This document shows, one piece after another, positions 21,746 through 33,828 of a DNA stretch of 64,000 nt (positions within the stretch are counted from its first letter, which is position 1; each line of letters begins with the position of its first letter). The DNA comes from Catenaria anguillulae PL171. Its lineage: Eukaryota > Blastocladiomycota > Blastocladiomycetes > Blastocladiales > Catenariaceae. Location: positions 1-64,000 of the forward strand of contig MCFL01000011.1 of assembly GCA_002102555.1 (NCBI GenBank), in the 5' to 3' direction. A model generated the notes under the pieces. That model searched no databases. It was given only the letters and a program-made list of their open reading frames with translations, and was not told where the DNA came from. A program made the position numbers and the translations under genes.

Positions 21746-22374
21746 TTTTTTTTTGCGGTTCTGGCACAACCTCTCTCGATGTGGTAGGGGCTGCTGGTGC
21801 AAGTAGTGTTTGCACGACACGACTTTGGATGATTCTTGTCTTGGTACGCAGAGCCCTTGAGGATCAAATGGGTGTGGACACTCACTTTTCGCAGAGCGTT
21901 GATGTGAACAGTATTCTCAGACTCGGAGTCGTTAGAGTGAGCTCATCCTGGGTTTGTTCTTGCAACCCAAGAATGAGAACAGCTGTCCTGACTGAAATGA
22001 GGAGTCTATTTCATTATTCACCGCTGTCGTCATCTTCCTGCGCACTCATCCTTCAGCTTGGCTGGTATCGCCATCTTTTCGCAAGACAGTGAATGCCTTG
22101 CGGGACATGTCCCGCAGTCGCTGTACGCGTCAAATGCATTGCGGAACATGGGCCATTCAAGTCCTGAACAGATCGCAGGTTCGGTTCTCAGGCTTGAATT
22201 CGCATGGCTTCTTGGAAGACGCATGATCACAGCTGCGGGCTGCCATGTGGTTTGGACAGAAGAAAAGGGGCAGTCATGGTGAAATTTACTGCATTTTCGT
22301 TTGATACTTACTGACATAATGATGAATGTACAATAAAACTGACATCGCAAGGCTTGCCAAACAACCCGATTCAA
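21746..22374. other. Intergenic, nothing recognised
   Basis: Between tRNA-Arg and the 3' end of the rvt gene. No supported gene. Confidence 0.4.
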
Positions 22375-25275
22375 TCACTCCCAAGACACACCCTCCATCT
22401 TGAGCGACCCGACCAAGGACTGTGGCACCACCTCGGGCGGCAAAAACTTGAGTGTCCCAAACGCATGGACCAGCTGTGGCGCATGCGTGTACACGACCCA
22501 GTTCCAATAAGTGCTCATGCTGGACGGACTCGAGCGAAGCGGGTTGTTGGGGCTGGCGTTGGAACTTGAGCTCGGCAACGAGGTGAGGAACCCGAAATGC
22601 GTCTTGCTCGCATCCATGCTTGGCTTGGTCGTCTCGCCGACACGCTCAAACAAGTTGTCGAACCAGTTGGCCAGGTCGTAGCGCTCAGGTCCAACCAATG
22701 GCAACCAGGTCGCAAAGTTGATAAAGGTGCGGTTACCCGAGGCGGTGTCGGTCGTGTACAACCGCGGCGAGAAGTACTTGAGTTTGTCGGCTTGCCGCTT
22801 TTGCCCCTGTCCAAGCAACTCACGCCGCTCCTTTTCCACCTGTCCGAAACTCTCCTTCTCGGCCTTGTATGCAGCCTCCATGGTTACCAGGAGATTGCGC
22901 TCCCTTTCGGAATCGGCGAGCACATCCAGACCTGGGATGGTCATGAATGCCCTTGTCGCTTGCATGAGCATCAAATGCACATCCAGTAATTCGAGCCCAC
23001 CCATGGCCATGGGCCAATGCACCCACCCGTCCAAGAGCCCGCCCTCGACTTGACCTTGCTGCTCTTGCACCTCACCTGCGCCCACCGACTTTGCAACCCT
23101 GGCCATGAGCGCGCGCACGGCACTGCCATCAAACTCGGGAAAGATGCGCAAGTGCACGTCGCGGATGTGGTCGCGCACCGCATCCACATGGCGCTTGCCC
23201 GACGCCTGTGACGTGTACCCGAAACTGCGCAAAAAGAAGCGCGCAAATCGGTTGTACGTGTTGACCCAGCTCAGGACACTTGGTGCGGCCGCCAGTCGAG
23301 CGCGGCAATCGGCAATCAGTCCCATGTGCGGCACCTCGTCTACGGCCCACCGGCCATCCTGTGCAAGCTGCAACGCGCCCCAGCGAACGGGGGTGGTTGG
23401 GAATCCATACTTGCTCTTGATTTCCGACTCGGCGTTGCCCACAAATGCGACGGCGCACCCAGTCTTGGACTCGGAAAACGACAGGCCCGTCATGCCCGCA
23501 TACTCGTGGCACGCCTTCCAAGCGATATCCATGGCCGCGGGATCCGACGACCACAACCAAATGTCGTCGTGCATGCGGACCAGCGTCACAGCATGGCCTG
23601 CGCGACGGTGCACAAGGTACTCCATGGGGAACAGAACGAGCTCGCCCAGCAAGGCCGTAAACGCATGAGCAATCGGCAAGCCGCGCTGGCATTCAAACGC
23701 GTCCTCGTTTTCGGCACCAGGGAAGTGAACGGGAACACGCAGGAAACGGCGGACAACCTGGCGCCAGTGCTTGTCCATGCCGAAAAACGCAAGAATGGCA
23801 TCCATGTGGTCGTGCAGAATGGAGGGGCCAAAGTTCTTGATGTCGGTGCGAATCACCGTGAATGGGGTGTCGGTCGGGTAGAGCAGCCTATGGACTTGAG
23901 CTTCGGCGACGACCCACTGCAGCAACTCGTCCTTGAGCTCACGCCGCGACTTTGCGTCCGGATCGGCGTTGTTCCAATCGGCATCTGAATCATCATCGGA
24001 ATAGTCATCGGAATCGGCGCCGTCACCATCGTACTGGTGCACGCCTGACGCTTGCGCCTCGAAACTTGGCGGCAGCTCGCCAAACGCATACGTGGCCGCG
24101 CGGTCGCTGCGGCGCTTGCGCACATGGGTCGTGGATGCATAGTCGTGCGGCCCGCGCACATCGGTCGTCCAAACGCCATTGTGTCCCGCACGCAAAGTTG
24201 TCAGTTGCTGGTGGAAGAAGCTCGACCACTTGACGCCACACCATTGCAAAAATACGGCCGTCATGAGATCCTCATCGAGAAAGATGCGCATCTTGCCCGT
24301 CATTTCACGGCGCATCGACACTGGAATCGACCCACGGACGCCACCTGCCGACGGCGACGACAACGATGACGTGACCCAGTCCCACGAGTCCAAGTCGGTC
24401 AACATTTGATTGACCACGTTGGCCACCTCGGCGTGCAGCATGGAATCGTCGAGCACAGTGCGGACCTCTGCCTTGCGTTCGGGCGACAACAAGTCGCCGC
24501 CCACGAGGCCCTTGAGCGCCAGCTTGATTTCGTACGCAGGCACTTGAGCTTTGCGCAACTCTGAACCAAAGTGGGTAACAGCAGATTGCATTGACCTGAT
24601 GTTCTTTTTGCCCGTCTCGCCGCTTTTGTTGACAAATTCTTGCTGCAACCACTTTGCGAATTCGTCGGCCGAGAGCGTGGCCGCGTCAGGACCGGGTGCC
24701 TGCGCGGCATTGGCAATGAAATCGGCCTTTGTTTCCGTGGCCTGCGACTTGACATCGGTGGCCGTGGTACGTTGGCGATAATCCACGGCGTTGGCGGTAT
24801 CGACCCAGGACTCGCCGTCCGCGACGACAGCGGCGGCAACGCCGGTGGCATCCGCGGTTGGGGACAGCGTCGGCGTCGGCGTCTCTTGATCTTGGTGCTT
24901 TCCGCCAGCCGCCACCACCTTTGCATGCTCGGCCAGCACTTTTCCAAACAACATGGCGTAATGGCACCGCAACTGGCCTTCCTTGACCACCTTGCGCAAC
25001 TTGTCGCACCACATGTTGACGGTCGAGTCGAGCGGCGCCAGATCGGCAAGCACAGACTGGACGAGCGGCTCGTAGTCGCTCATTTCCGGATGAAACGCCG
25101 ACTGCGCCATGACAAGCGATTGCAGGCCAGAGTGCAGAATGCGCAGCTCTTCGGGCTTGGATGTGGCCGCGTCGGCGTCGGTAAGCAGCTGCTTGTACAC
25201 TGCATCGAAGCGCGATTTCACGGCGAGGAACGAGCGGATTTTGGCGTCGGCCGAGGCTTGGCGGAGGGACGACAT
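22375..25275 (-). CDS. rvt: Domesticated reverse-transcriptase-related protein (rvt family)
   Basis: A 966-residue intronless gene of the rvt family, single-copy cellular reverse-transcriptase-related genes known from fungi, rotifers and a few other lineages. The ATG at 25275 (MSSLRQASADAK) is preferred over one at 25377 whose leader is His/Ser-rich. The N-terminal ~350 residues are helical with low-complexity linkers. The RT palm has motif A as VIRTDIKNFG (Asp at 478), motif B as RGLPIAHAFTALLGE and motif C as RMHDDIWLW (Asp at 570 and 571), so all catalytic acids are kept and the box is HDD instead of the usual YxDD. A large acidic insertion (DSDDYSDDDSDADW) precedes motif A. There is no endonuclease, RNase H, integrase or flanking repeat, so it is not a retrotransposon. 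The C-terminal ~300 residues have no recognised domain. Confidence 0.88.
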   Translation of the reverse strand: MSSLRQASADAKIRSFLAVKSRFDAVYKQLLTDADAATSKPEELRILHSGLQSLVMAQSAFHPEMSDYEPLVQSVLADLAPLDSTVNMWCDKLRKVVKEGQLRCHYAMLFGKVLAEHAKVVAAGGKHQDQETPTPTLSPTADATGVAAAVVADGESWVDTANAVDYRQRTTATDVKSQATETKADFIANAAQAPGPDAATLSADEFAKWLQQEFVNKSGETGKKNIRSMQSAVTHFGSELRKAQVPAYEIKLALKGLVGGDLLSPERKAEVRTVLDDSMLHAEVANVVNQMLTDLDSWDWVTSSLSSPSAGGVRGSIPVSMRREMTGKMRIFLDEDLMTAVFLQWCGVKWSSFFHQQLTTLRAGHNGVWTTDVRGPHDYASTTHVRKRRSDRAATYAFGELPPSFEAQASGVHQYDGDGADSDDYSDDDSDADWNNADPDAKSRRELKDELLQWVVAEAQVHRLLYPTDTPFTVIRTDIKNFGPSILHDHMDAILAFFGMDKHWRQVVRRFLRVPVHFPGAENEDAFECQRGLPIAHAFTALLGELVLFPMEYLVHRRAGHAVTLVRMHDDIWLWSSDPAAMDIAWKACHEYAGMTGLSFSESKTGCAVAFVGNAESEIKSKYGFPTTPVRWGALQLAQDGRWAVDEVPHMGLIADCRARLAAAPSVLSWVNTYNRFARFFLRSFGYTSQASGKRHVDAVRDHIRDVHLRIFPEFDGSAVRALMARVAKSVGAGEVQEQQGQVEGGLLDGWVHWPMAMGGLELLDVHLMLMQATRAFMTIPGLDVLADSERERNLLVTMEAAYKAEKESFGQVEKERRELLGQGQKRQADKLKYFSPRLYTTDTASGNRTFINFATWLPLVGPERYDLANWFDNLFERVGETTKPSMDASKTHFGFLTSLPSSSSNASPNNPLRSSPSSMSTYWNWVVYTHAPQLVHAFGTLKFLPPEVVPQSLVGSLKMEGVSWE

Positions 25276-27493
25276 GGTTGTTGGAGAGGAGACTATTCGG
25301 GAGGTGGGTAAGGAGCGGCTGTGTGAGTGAGTGGTGAGATGGGATGGGTGCGTCTCACAATGATGTCGTATGTACATACCGTGAGACGAGTCGGCGGAGT
25401 GAAGTGCAGATTGAAGTGCAGAAAAGGCTGCAATGGTAGTCGTGAAGGAAGGTTGATGACGGGTAGCGTCTTGGAGAGTGTTGAGCGACGAGCACCGGCG
25501 GCTACTTGTAGGAAATTGCGGCCGGCTTACTGCTGAATGAATTTATCGACTATGCCTATGGATATACACGACAACATTACCCTCTCTCTGCCAGGTGACT
25601 GCTTGATCTGGAACCCGTCTCCGATGGATCGTCAGGGAACAGCATGGAGGGCCCCTGCCAAGTCACTGCGGCGTGTCGACCCACTCTCGGCGTGTGGGAT
25701 GCATGCGGAGCGGACTCATTGCGGGAACGCCGCCTCGGCTGCTCATACATAGAATGTGACAGAGTGCAATGGAACAGCTGCTCCCAGAAGCTTCTCGCTG
25801 GCCGCTACCTCGCCCCTTCCCGAATGCCTTTTGGCGGCGAATGGTGGATGGCCGTTGGGCACGACCAAATGGAACCGCAAAGAACGAATCTCTTGAGGGC
25901 ATCCATGATGAATTTGGGCACTGGTGGGCACTGGTCCTCTGTTGGGAGTGCACTGAGAATATGAATGATCATATCTACCCAGAGGAAGGCAGTGTGAGAC
26001 ATTACGTTAACATGAGACACGGTGATCAAAGACCCTTTTCAATAAAGGCGAAGCGGCAAAATGGAGTATCGCTGCTAAAGCTACATACATAACAACCATA
26101 CATGACTATGTCATTCCACCGATAGCATCCCATTTTTGCGCATACACTTGATGAATGCATCCGGTTGCGTCTCCGTATTCGCCTTGACCAGATCCTCGTG
26201 GTCAACACCAGGTCAGTCAGCACCCGTCAACCGCCACTCGCTGAACCAACCGTTTTTTATTTTTTGCCTCCTTGAGCACCTCAATTGCACAGCAAAACAT
26301 GCGGCACTTGAGCAGCGGTCACATCAATCACGAAACGGAATTAAATCGGAATCGTATAGTCGTGTTCGCATCGAACACGCGACGTGCAGCCAAACCGTCT
26401 CACGCACAGAGCACAGAACCCACCACGGTTGACGAACAGGACCGACAAGTACCTGCGCCAAGAAGGGCAATCCATAGCACCGTCAGTCGCAGAGTTCGAC
26501 TGGTAGCGGGCGATTGCGGCAGTGTTGTTGAGCCTTTTCTTTTTGACCAGGCGTGGGAGTCGGCGGTGGGACGGATGTGAGGAAGTTGTCATTTGAACAC
26601 GCACATTTGACTTGACCTGCCGCCGGCACTGGTGGAAACGATATGGAAACTGGTCTTGAATCTCCCTCAAACAACCAAGGGTGTCATGGGGCACCGAAAA
26701 AGGACTTGAGCAGCACGGAAACATTGGACAAAAAAAAAGTCCAAGTGCACTCGTTGCAAGCAGCCGATGGAGCTGGACAAGAAACCCAATGTACATGCGT
26801 GGGTGGCAAATCAAAGAGAATGAATGCAAGGATGGTGCTGACCAGTCGCAGGCTTGTGCAAAAAGCATCGGCGGTCGAGTAGAGTCCTGGATCGCGTCAA
26901 AAGGAATGGACGATGTCCAAGGTACGTCAGAAGGGGCCGTGTCACCTTGAATCAATTGGATCCCGACAGCTGAGACCACCTGCGTGAATGATGCCAGTCC
27001 CATGCGCGCAATCCGAGCAATATCAAATTTGTGGGAAACGCTACATATGGAGGGAAAGAGGATGGAACCAGGGTACACACCATGGGGACTAACTCGATTT
27101 CGTACCCCTGTATTTATACACCCATGATTAGTTCGACAGCATCACGACACAATGCAGTGGCCCTGTTTCGTGTCACCACCATCAGGGAAAATTGAATCAC
27201 CGTGACATGGTGCCTCGATACCCAGGTCATTCACATTTATCAACACAGGGTCCCCGTACCCATCCGATCCACCCATTCAGGAATAGCCTTGGCCACCAAT
27301 AGGTTTTCTGTCGCCACACTGCACAATGGCAACTGTGATACCCGCTGATTACATGACCCCACCTGGTGTCAGTTCATAAGTGTCGTCATGTCCTGCCATT
27401 GGCGATCGACACCTTTGCCCCATACATCTGCAGACAACTTTCCCTCGACAGCATGTCCATCTCCGCCATCATTTCATTCCACATCTTCCCACT
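25276..27493. other. Long gene-poor region
   Basis: No supported gene in 2.2 kb. A minus-strand open frame at 26341-27078 has no recognisable features. A short plus-strand stretch near 26741-26790 reads KCTRCKQPMELDKKP, with a zinc-knuckle look, but it is isolated. The last 45 bp before 27494 match the upstream flank of the ABCC gene at 48399. Confidence 0.4.
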
Positions 27494-28764
27494 ATGCCGC
27501 TTTGCGTTGATGGCTGGAGCCGACCACTTGTGCGTTTCATGTTCCTTGACTCGAGACCTGCTTGAACCCTCGCTGTATCGCTGACACACATCGAATCGCA
27601 CATATTCACGCTCTGATTTACCAAAAATTCGAAGAAACTCTTCATGGCATTGTCTCGATTCGTGACTACGAAGTCGAGCAAGACTACACGTCGCAACTCG
27701 CCGCCGCGCTCGACCGCAACATTCGTGCCAAGTACCTCTCGGACTCGGTTGCTCGTTGGCTCTCTGTCTACTCAACAGCTCTCGCGTCTCTGCTCGTCCT
27801 CGGTGTTGGTCTCACTGCCGTCTTCACTCGTGGATCGGCTCTCGCTGCCTCAATCGGTCTCGGGATCACACAAGCCAACATGCTCATCTTCATGTTCCGT
27901 CATCTCATCGACCAGGCTTGCCAAATGGAAACCACCATGGTCTCGGTTGAGCGTGTGCAGCAGTACTCACAAGTGGATCAGGAAGCGCCCGAGCACAATG
28001 ATTCGTTCCAGCCGCCCAAGGACTGGCCACAAGCGGGTGTGATTGAGTTTGACAACTACTCAACCACGTACCGCCCCGAGCTCGACCCAGTACTCAAGAA
28101 CTTGTCCATCACCATCGCCCAAGGCCAGAAAGTGGGCATTGTGGGTCGCACCGGCAGTGGAAAGAGTACCATGACTCTGGCTCTGTTCCGTATCATGGAG
28201 GCGCTTGAGGGACGCATCAAGATTGACGGCGTGGACGTGTCACAGCTCGGGCTCAAGGATCTCCGGTCGCAGCTGTGCATCATCCCGCAGGATCCCATGC
28301 TGTTTGCGGGCAGCTTGCAAGACAATTTGGACCCGTTGCGCGAGTACGACGATGCGGCCATTTGGCGTGCACTCGAGCTGGCCAACATGTCCGAGTTTGT
28401 TTCATCGCTTGAGGGCAAGCTCGAGGCACCAGTCGATCACGGCGGGTCCAATTTCTCGTCGGGCCAAAAGCAGCTGTTGACGTTGGCGGCGGCCATTCTG
28501 CGCAAGCGCAAGATTGTGATCTTTGACGAGGCTACGTCGGCGACGGATGCCGAGACGGATGCCATTGTGCAGCGTACGATTCGGCAAGAGTTCAAGGAGT
28601 GTTCGGTGCTGACGATTGCGCATCGGATCAATACGATTTACGACTCGGACATGATCCTTGTGTTGGATCAGGGCAAGGTGGCCGAGTTTGCTCCGCCGCA
28701 AGAGTTGCTCAAGAACGAAGAGAGCTTGTTTACCAAGCTTGTGCGCGATTCCCAGTCACATTAG
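27494..28764 (+). pseudogene. Internally deleted ABCC/MRP transporter copy
   Basis: This third ABCC copy lies on the opposite strand from the other two. It keeps a 12-codon exon 1 (27494-27529, [12 protein letters not shown]) and the start of intron 1, then jumps at about 27606-27614 into the last exon, deleting roughly 4 kb of gene. The surviving 383 codons hold the end of the second transmembrane domain and a complete NBD2: Walker [10 protein letters not shown], signature FSSGQ, Walker [13 protein letters not shown], ending in TAG. Intron 1's AG acceptor is lost at the junction, so exon 1 cannot splice normally; unspliced, it is out of frame. The fragment starts A-like (ATTTACCAAAAATTCGAAG) and soon becomes almost identical to the B copy. 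Confidence 0.85.
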
Positions 28765-30422
28765 TTGCACCGGCGGCCATTTTTGTGCATACAGAGTTTT
28801 GTTTCTTCGTTTAATTGCGTGTGTTGTCGGATTCCCTTGAGTACAGCTTGTTGAAATATCAATGTGACCTGCGGTTTCGCGGGCTGTTTCCAGAGGTGTT
28901 TCCAGGAGGAAATCCTCTCGGTGAGCGGTTATCCTCTTCGCAGCCCTTGGAGTGTGGTCTTGACCACACAATGCAGCCAACCTTCATATCAGCTCACACA
29001 GCCGCCTGCTGCATTATGCTTTGACCGTGGAGGTGTGGAGGTGAGGACACTCATTTGGCATCTCGCCAATACATGTGCATTTTTTTGGACGCGTGGCGCT
29101 CACGACCAAAATGTAACCTTTGGACTTTGGCCATTGTCCGCATTGGTCCACCTTGGGTGGATTCAATGACTTGTTATTGGTTGTACGTGTAGACAAGACG
29201 CATGAGGTATGTGTGCGGCGGACTCATTCCTTACCAGGTTCTCTCCTGCCCGAGCCCCGATTGGCTCCATCAAACCACACGATTTGTTCTCACCTCGGCA
29301 GTCCAGAGTGCTGGCGCTGGCACTCAAGAGAAACACGCCCAAAAACGCCCCACTTTACTTTTTCTAAATGAACGAAGCCACGAGAGATTTATCACGCCGA
29401 CACTGTCCCAATAGTCAGTCTCGTAGCCCATCGCCCTGGATCCGAACGGAACTGCATGCAATCGCTCCATTCATTTACCTACGCCGGCCTTTTCCTAGCG
29501 ACTCGCCTGTCCTCGCCGTCATCGCTGTTGCTCTTGGCCCGCTCTGTCGCCCTTGGACCACGGAGTCCTCATCATATCGTTCGCTGGCCCAGAACATCGA
29601 CACGCCCACCAAGCAAGCAGCCATCATCCATCCGCCTTCTCATACCAGTAGAAGCCCAAAGTACCTCACCATCCCGTGATTCTCGGCACTCATCGATTCT
29701 CTACCGACTTGGAATCGCTTGATCCGTTCACTTGGTCCAACCCACCTGCTGCGCTCACGCTTGCATTGGCCTTATCGGTCCGCCAATTCATTACATTGGC
29801 CACTCGCCGATCGTACCGCTGCATCAACAAACCAACCCACAAGAGGCCCAGAGGCAAGCATTCCCTACGTCGGACCGTATTCGACAACAACCGCTTCTAG
29901 CGTTGCCCGGGTAAAGGGGCCACCGCTACTGCTACTACCTGCGCGCCGGATTTATCCACTGCAGCGGAGCAACGTACCATCGATTCCCGTGCTCTTGGGT
30001 CCCAACACGCTCTCATCTTGTCTGAAGCTGCTTTCGTGCTTGCTTGACCCGCAAACACCACCAGAGTCGGCCTCATACACACACACTGGTCAACTGCTCA
30101 TATACCTCCGTACATCCGCCGGCGCAGTTGCCCCTCGGCTCGCGAAATTGCCGGTCCTCAACCTTCCAAACCCTGTGGCGCAATCCTCAGATTTCTCAAC
30201 CCGTGCGACGACTCAATACAAGATCGCATTGGACCTAGAACCCGTTCCTCATCCGTCGTGATCCTCCTGCCATCCCACTGTCACTCGAAGCTTTTTTTTT
30301 GCAATACCCGTGACAGGCCCACTTCCACTCGCTCAATCGCCATTGCCTGCAGTCTGTCTACCACAACGCCATCCGCGCTCTTTTCAAGCCCGTGACGCCT
30401 TCCCTCGATCCTTGCTGTCATC
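28765..30422. other. Gene-poor region upstream of the kinase
   Basis: No supported gene. Several proline- and serine-rich open frames between 29368 and 30261 look like chance. It may include the kinase promoter and 5' leader. Confidence 0.4.
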
Positions 30423-32325
30423 ATGGGCGGAGTATGCTGTAAGGAGGAGACGATTGATTTCGATGGCGAGGGTATGTTCGTTTCCAGTTTTGTTGGTTGT
30501 GATTTCTTCATGCTTTATATTTTGCTGACTTTTGCATTCGGGTCCCAATCCAGTCGATTTGAATCACTTTGAGCTGTTGCGGTCAGTAGGCAAGGGAGCT
30601 TTTGGCAAGGTACATTCCGGCGCGCCCTCTCGGACTTCTTTTTCTGTTTAGCCTTCCCGCCCTCTCACCCCTCCTTTTATTCTTGTCCAATTTTCACATT
30701 GCAGGTCCGCGTCGTGCAACACAAAAAGGACCAAAAGATCTACGCCCTTAAGTACATCAACAAGGCAAAATGCATCAAGATGAAGGCGGTCGAAAACATC
30801 ATCCAAGAGCGGCGGCTATTGGAGGAAATCGACTTTTGCCTGATTTGTAACTTGCGGTTTGCCTTCCAAGACGACGAGAACATGTTCATGGTGATTGATC
30901 TCATGCTGGGCGGCGACTTGCGGTTCCACTTGGACCGCCAAGGGTGCTTGAAGGAGGATGTGGTCAAGTTTTACGTCGGCGAGGTAGCGCTCGGATTGGC
31001 CTACTTGCACGAGCGCAAGATTGTGCATCGGCACGGCTTTATCTTTTTCGCGTGTCTTGTGTTGCGAGCGCGCAAAGACCATGGTGACTAACAAACAGGC
31101 GCCGCCGCACGTTTGCGTCTACAGTGATCTCAAGCCCGACAATGTGCTCTTGTGCGAAAAAGGACATGCGCATTTGACCGACTTTAACATTGCCGTGCAC
31201 TACAACGAGAACAAGCCGTTGACGGCCGTGGCGGGATCCATGGCGTACATGGCGCCCGAGGTCCTCAATAAGAAGGGGTACTTTGCCAGTGTGGATTGGT
31301 GGAGTTTAGGTGTCATGGCATACGAGCTCTTGTTTGGCAAGGTATGTCGGTCAGCTGCTGTTCGTGGCGCGTGTTTTTGTGCTTGCGGGGATTGACATGG
31401 CCGACACTGGAATACTTAGCGACCATTCCGGGGAAAGACCAACGAGGCGTTGACGCAAGCCATCTTGACCGAGGACGTGGTTTTTCCCGAAAATGCCGAG
31501 ACACATGTGTCAAAGGAGTGCATGGATGCGATTCTTGGGGTACGCTCGTCTTCATGGTTTGTCTTGCTCTCGCCATGATTGAAGGGTTCTCATTGCCAAT
31601 TCTTTTGGCTTTGCGATTCATAGTTCCTCACACGCGACATCACCAAGCGTCTCGGTGCCGGACCGACCGGATTGGACAACCTCAAGCTCCACCCATGGAC
31701 ACGAGATTTGCCATACGACACCATGGCGACCAAGGATGCTATCGCGCCATTTATTCCCGACGTACGTATCTCGTTGGTACCCCCTTGCATGCATGTATCC
31801 CCTCTAACACTTGCGCGCGCTCGCACACACACACACTCACACGCATCACAGGCCAAGCGGCCCAACTTTGACGCAACGCACGAGCTCGAGGAACTGCTCC
31901 TGGAAGAAAACCCGCTCAAGCACAAGAAGCGCCAACAACCGAAACCTGGGCAGCCACAACCGCAACTGTCCAAGGAAATGCGGCTCATGGAGGAAAAGTT
32001 TGTCGTGTACGACTACACAAAGCCGCGCAAACCCAAGCCCGAGCGCGAGCACGGCGAGCATTCGTTTATCGACCTGCAGCCCATTGTGCGCGACGATGCC
32101 AGCATGATTGCGTCTTCGTCGGTCGCCACCACTGACCGTGTGGCCATGGCCACTCACAGAGACGATGGTGCGTCTGGCGTTGGAGTACCGGGAAATGCCG
32201 CGGGGGCATTGTTGACACCGGGCGGATTGCCGCACGACCCAAGCCATCACTCCGGGTTGGCGCAGGTGGCCATGCCGCCTACCATTACAGAGGAGGCAGG
32301 GTCGCAGCAAGTGTTGAATAAATAG
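30423..32325 (+). CDS. AGC-type serine/threonine kinase, STK32/YANK family
   Basis: Seven exons: 30423-30471, 30554-30609, 30705-31030, 31125-31341, 31420-31539, 31624-31761 and 31852-32325, giving 459 residues. The N-terminus MGGVCC could be myristoylated and palmitoylated, as MG-starts of STK32 suggest. The glycine loop is GKGAFGK (29-35) with catalytic Lys51 (ALKY). HRDLKPDN follows at 143-150, and LTDFNIA at 161-167, where DFN in place of DFG is a YANK hallmark. Then come AYMAPEVL, VDWWSLGVMAYELL and, near the end, FDATHELEELLLEENPLKHKK, the diagnostic YANK C-terminal motif. Intron 3 (31031-31124) must begin with GC to preserve HRD; all other introns are GT-AG. The Pro/Ser-rich tail is unassigned. 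Confidence 0.93.
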
Positions 32326-33828
32326 AGGGGGCGAAGGTGGGAGAGGGACTTTGCAGTGGAGTCGGATGTGCGCAGGATTTCGGTAGTTGGCGTATTTGCG
32401 CATATGCGCTCAGTACCATCCACCACCAGGCGTCGACTGGGTTGTGGTTGATGCGACGGTTATTCGCTGCTTTTTTTCTTTTTTTCTTTCTTTCTTTCTT
32501 TTTCCCTCCCTGTGTGCCATGCCTTTTGTTTTCATGTTCTTTCATTTCTTCTCTGGCGTATATCCATCGATTTCTGTTCGTCTCTACCTACTCTTGCTCA
32601 TTTGACATGGACGCCTGGATAACCGTACTGGTTCTTGCTTGTGGTTTCGCTTGTTGATTTCTTTTTCCTTCTGCTTCTTACTATTGATTCCTTGTTGTTG
32701 TTTCAGTTGCTGAAGTCTTGACCCAGTTCCGACGCCGATTACTACACCCTACCTCTCACCAGTGCCTTGATTCTTCGGTTCATTTGCTTCCGTTTGCTGC
32801 CTGCCTGATGTACCCCCCACCCACCACTTTTCTTTTTCGGCGGCCCGTCATTCCCACCCTCTCGCTGTTGTGCCTGATTCAATCATTTTGGTTGGTTTCT
32901 AGCCGTTCGACATATATACATACACAGTGTTCCATTCGCTCTGTCGACTTTTGCGTGTCAACCGGCAGCGAGCATGCAAAGTTGTATTGCCGTCATGGGA
33001 CCAGGGGTGCTCAGAGGCATGTTTCTTAGTATACCCCTGATGGGACCGACCGACTTGACGTTTTACAACCACAAGAATGACGGCTGCCGCTGTCTCACCA
33101 CGATCAAATTCACGATCAGCTTGGAATGAATGCAAAGCATTGGCGAAGATTCTGCGCCGGTTTCTACCGATGTACAACTCGGTCCGGTTCGGGACCCGAG
33201 GTTTTCGTTTGAAACGGGCTTCGATGCCGATGGATGGCGCTTGATGATCGGCTGGTCGGGTGTGTTTCAAGCTTGCGAAGCTTGTGGACTGTGGACATTC
33301 GTCACACTCTCTTCCTCTGAGGAAGACGCGTCGCTGGCTCGCTCGCGTGCAAATTGCCGGCGGTTTTCCCCAACGCAAGTTGCCACGTTTGCGTTGGCGG
33401 CCGGCGGGCGGCAATAAGAAGAGCTGGTCGCCGCCGCCAACTCAGGTGCACTCGACACTGCACATATGTGTTTACCTAGACCGAAATCCCATGCAATCCA
33501 GCTGTTGTGTCCATGAAGGCTAGGCGACTGTGAGCGAGCTCTGCATTTCGTCAATTTCCGTCATCCAATACCCAATACGCCGCCCAAGCGCCCGACAAGC
33601 ACTCGCACTCGGTCCGTACCCGCGCTCCCACTGTGACTCTCGCTCTGCTTCCCGCTGCTCCTCGTTTCCGTAACACCGCAGACGGCATGCACATACGTCA
33701 GCAACCGCCTGTCTTGCCCGCCCCCATTCTGCAATCCTGCGATCACGCCAGATCAACCTGAGAACGCTGACCGGAATCGATTTTTTTTTTTTTTGTAATT
33801 CCAAAGAGCTCAACAACAGAAAGCCATC
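32326..33828. other. Gene-poor, T/C-rich region
   Basis: No supported gene. A pyrimidine tract with repeated CTTT units lies at about 32471-32510. A run of about 16 T (33781-33796) lies some 33 bp upstream of the glycine dehydrogenase start. Confidence 0.4.

Noticed and set aside
22375-25275. rvt gene considered as a telomerase or a retrotransposon ORF
   Set aside because: No telomerase-specific motifs, endonuclease, RNase H or flanking repeats; the HDD box and single long exon fit rvt better.
26341-27078. 245-residue minus-strand open frame in a gene-poor region
   Set aside because: Mixed codon use, no domain, no start context and no splice partners; probably chance.
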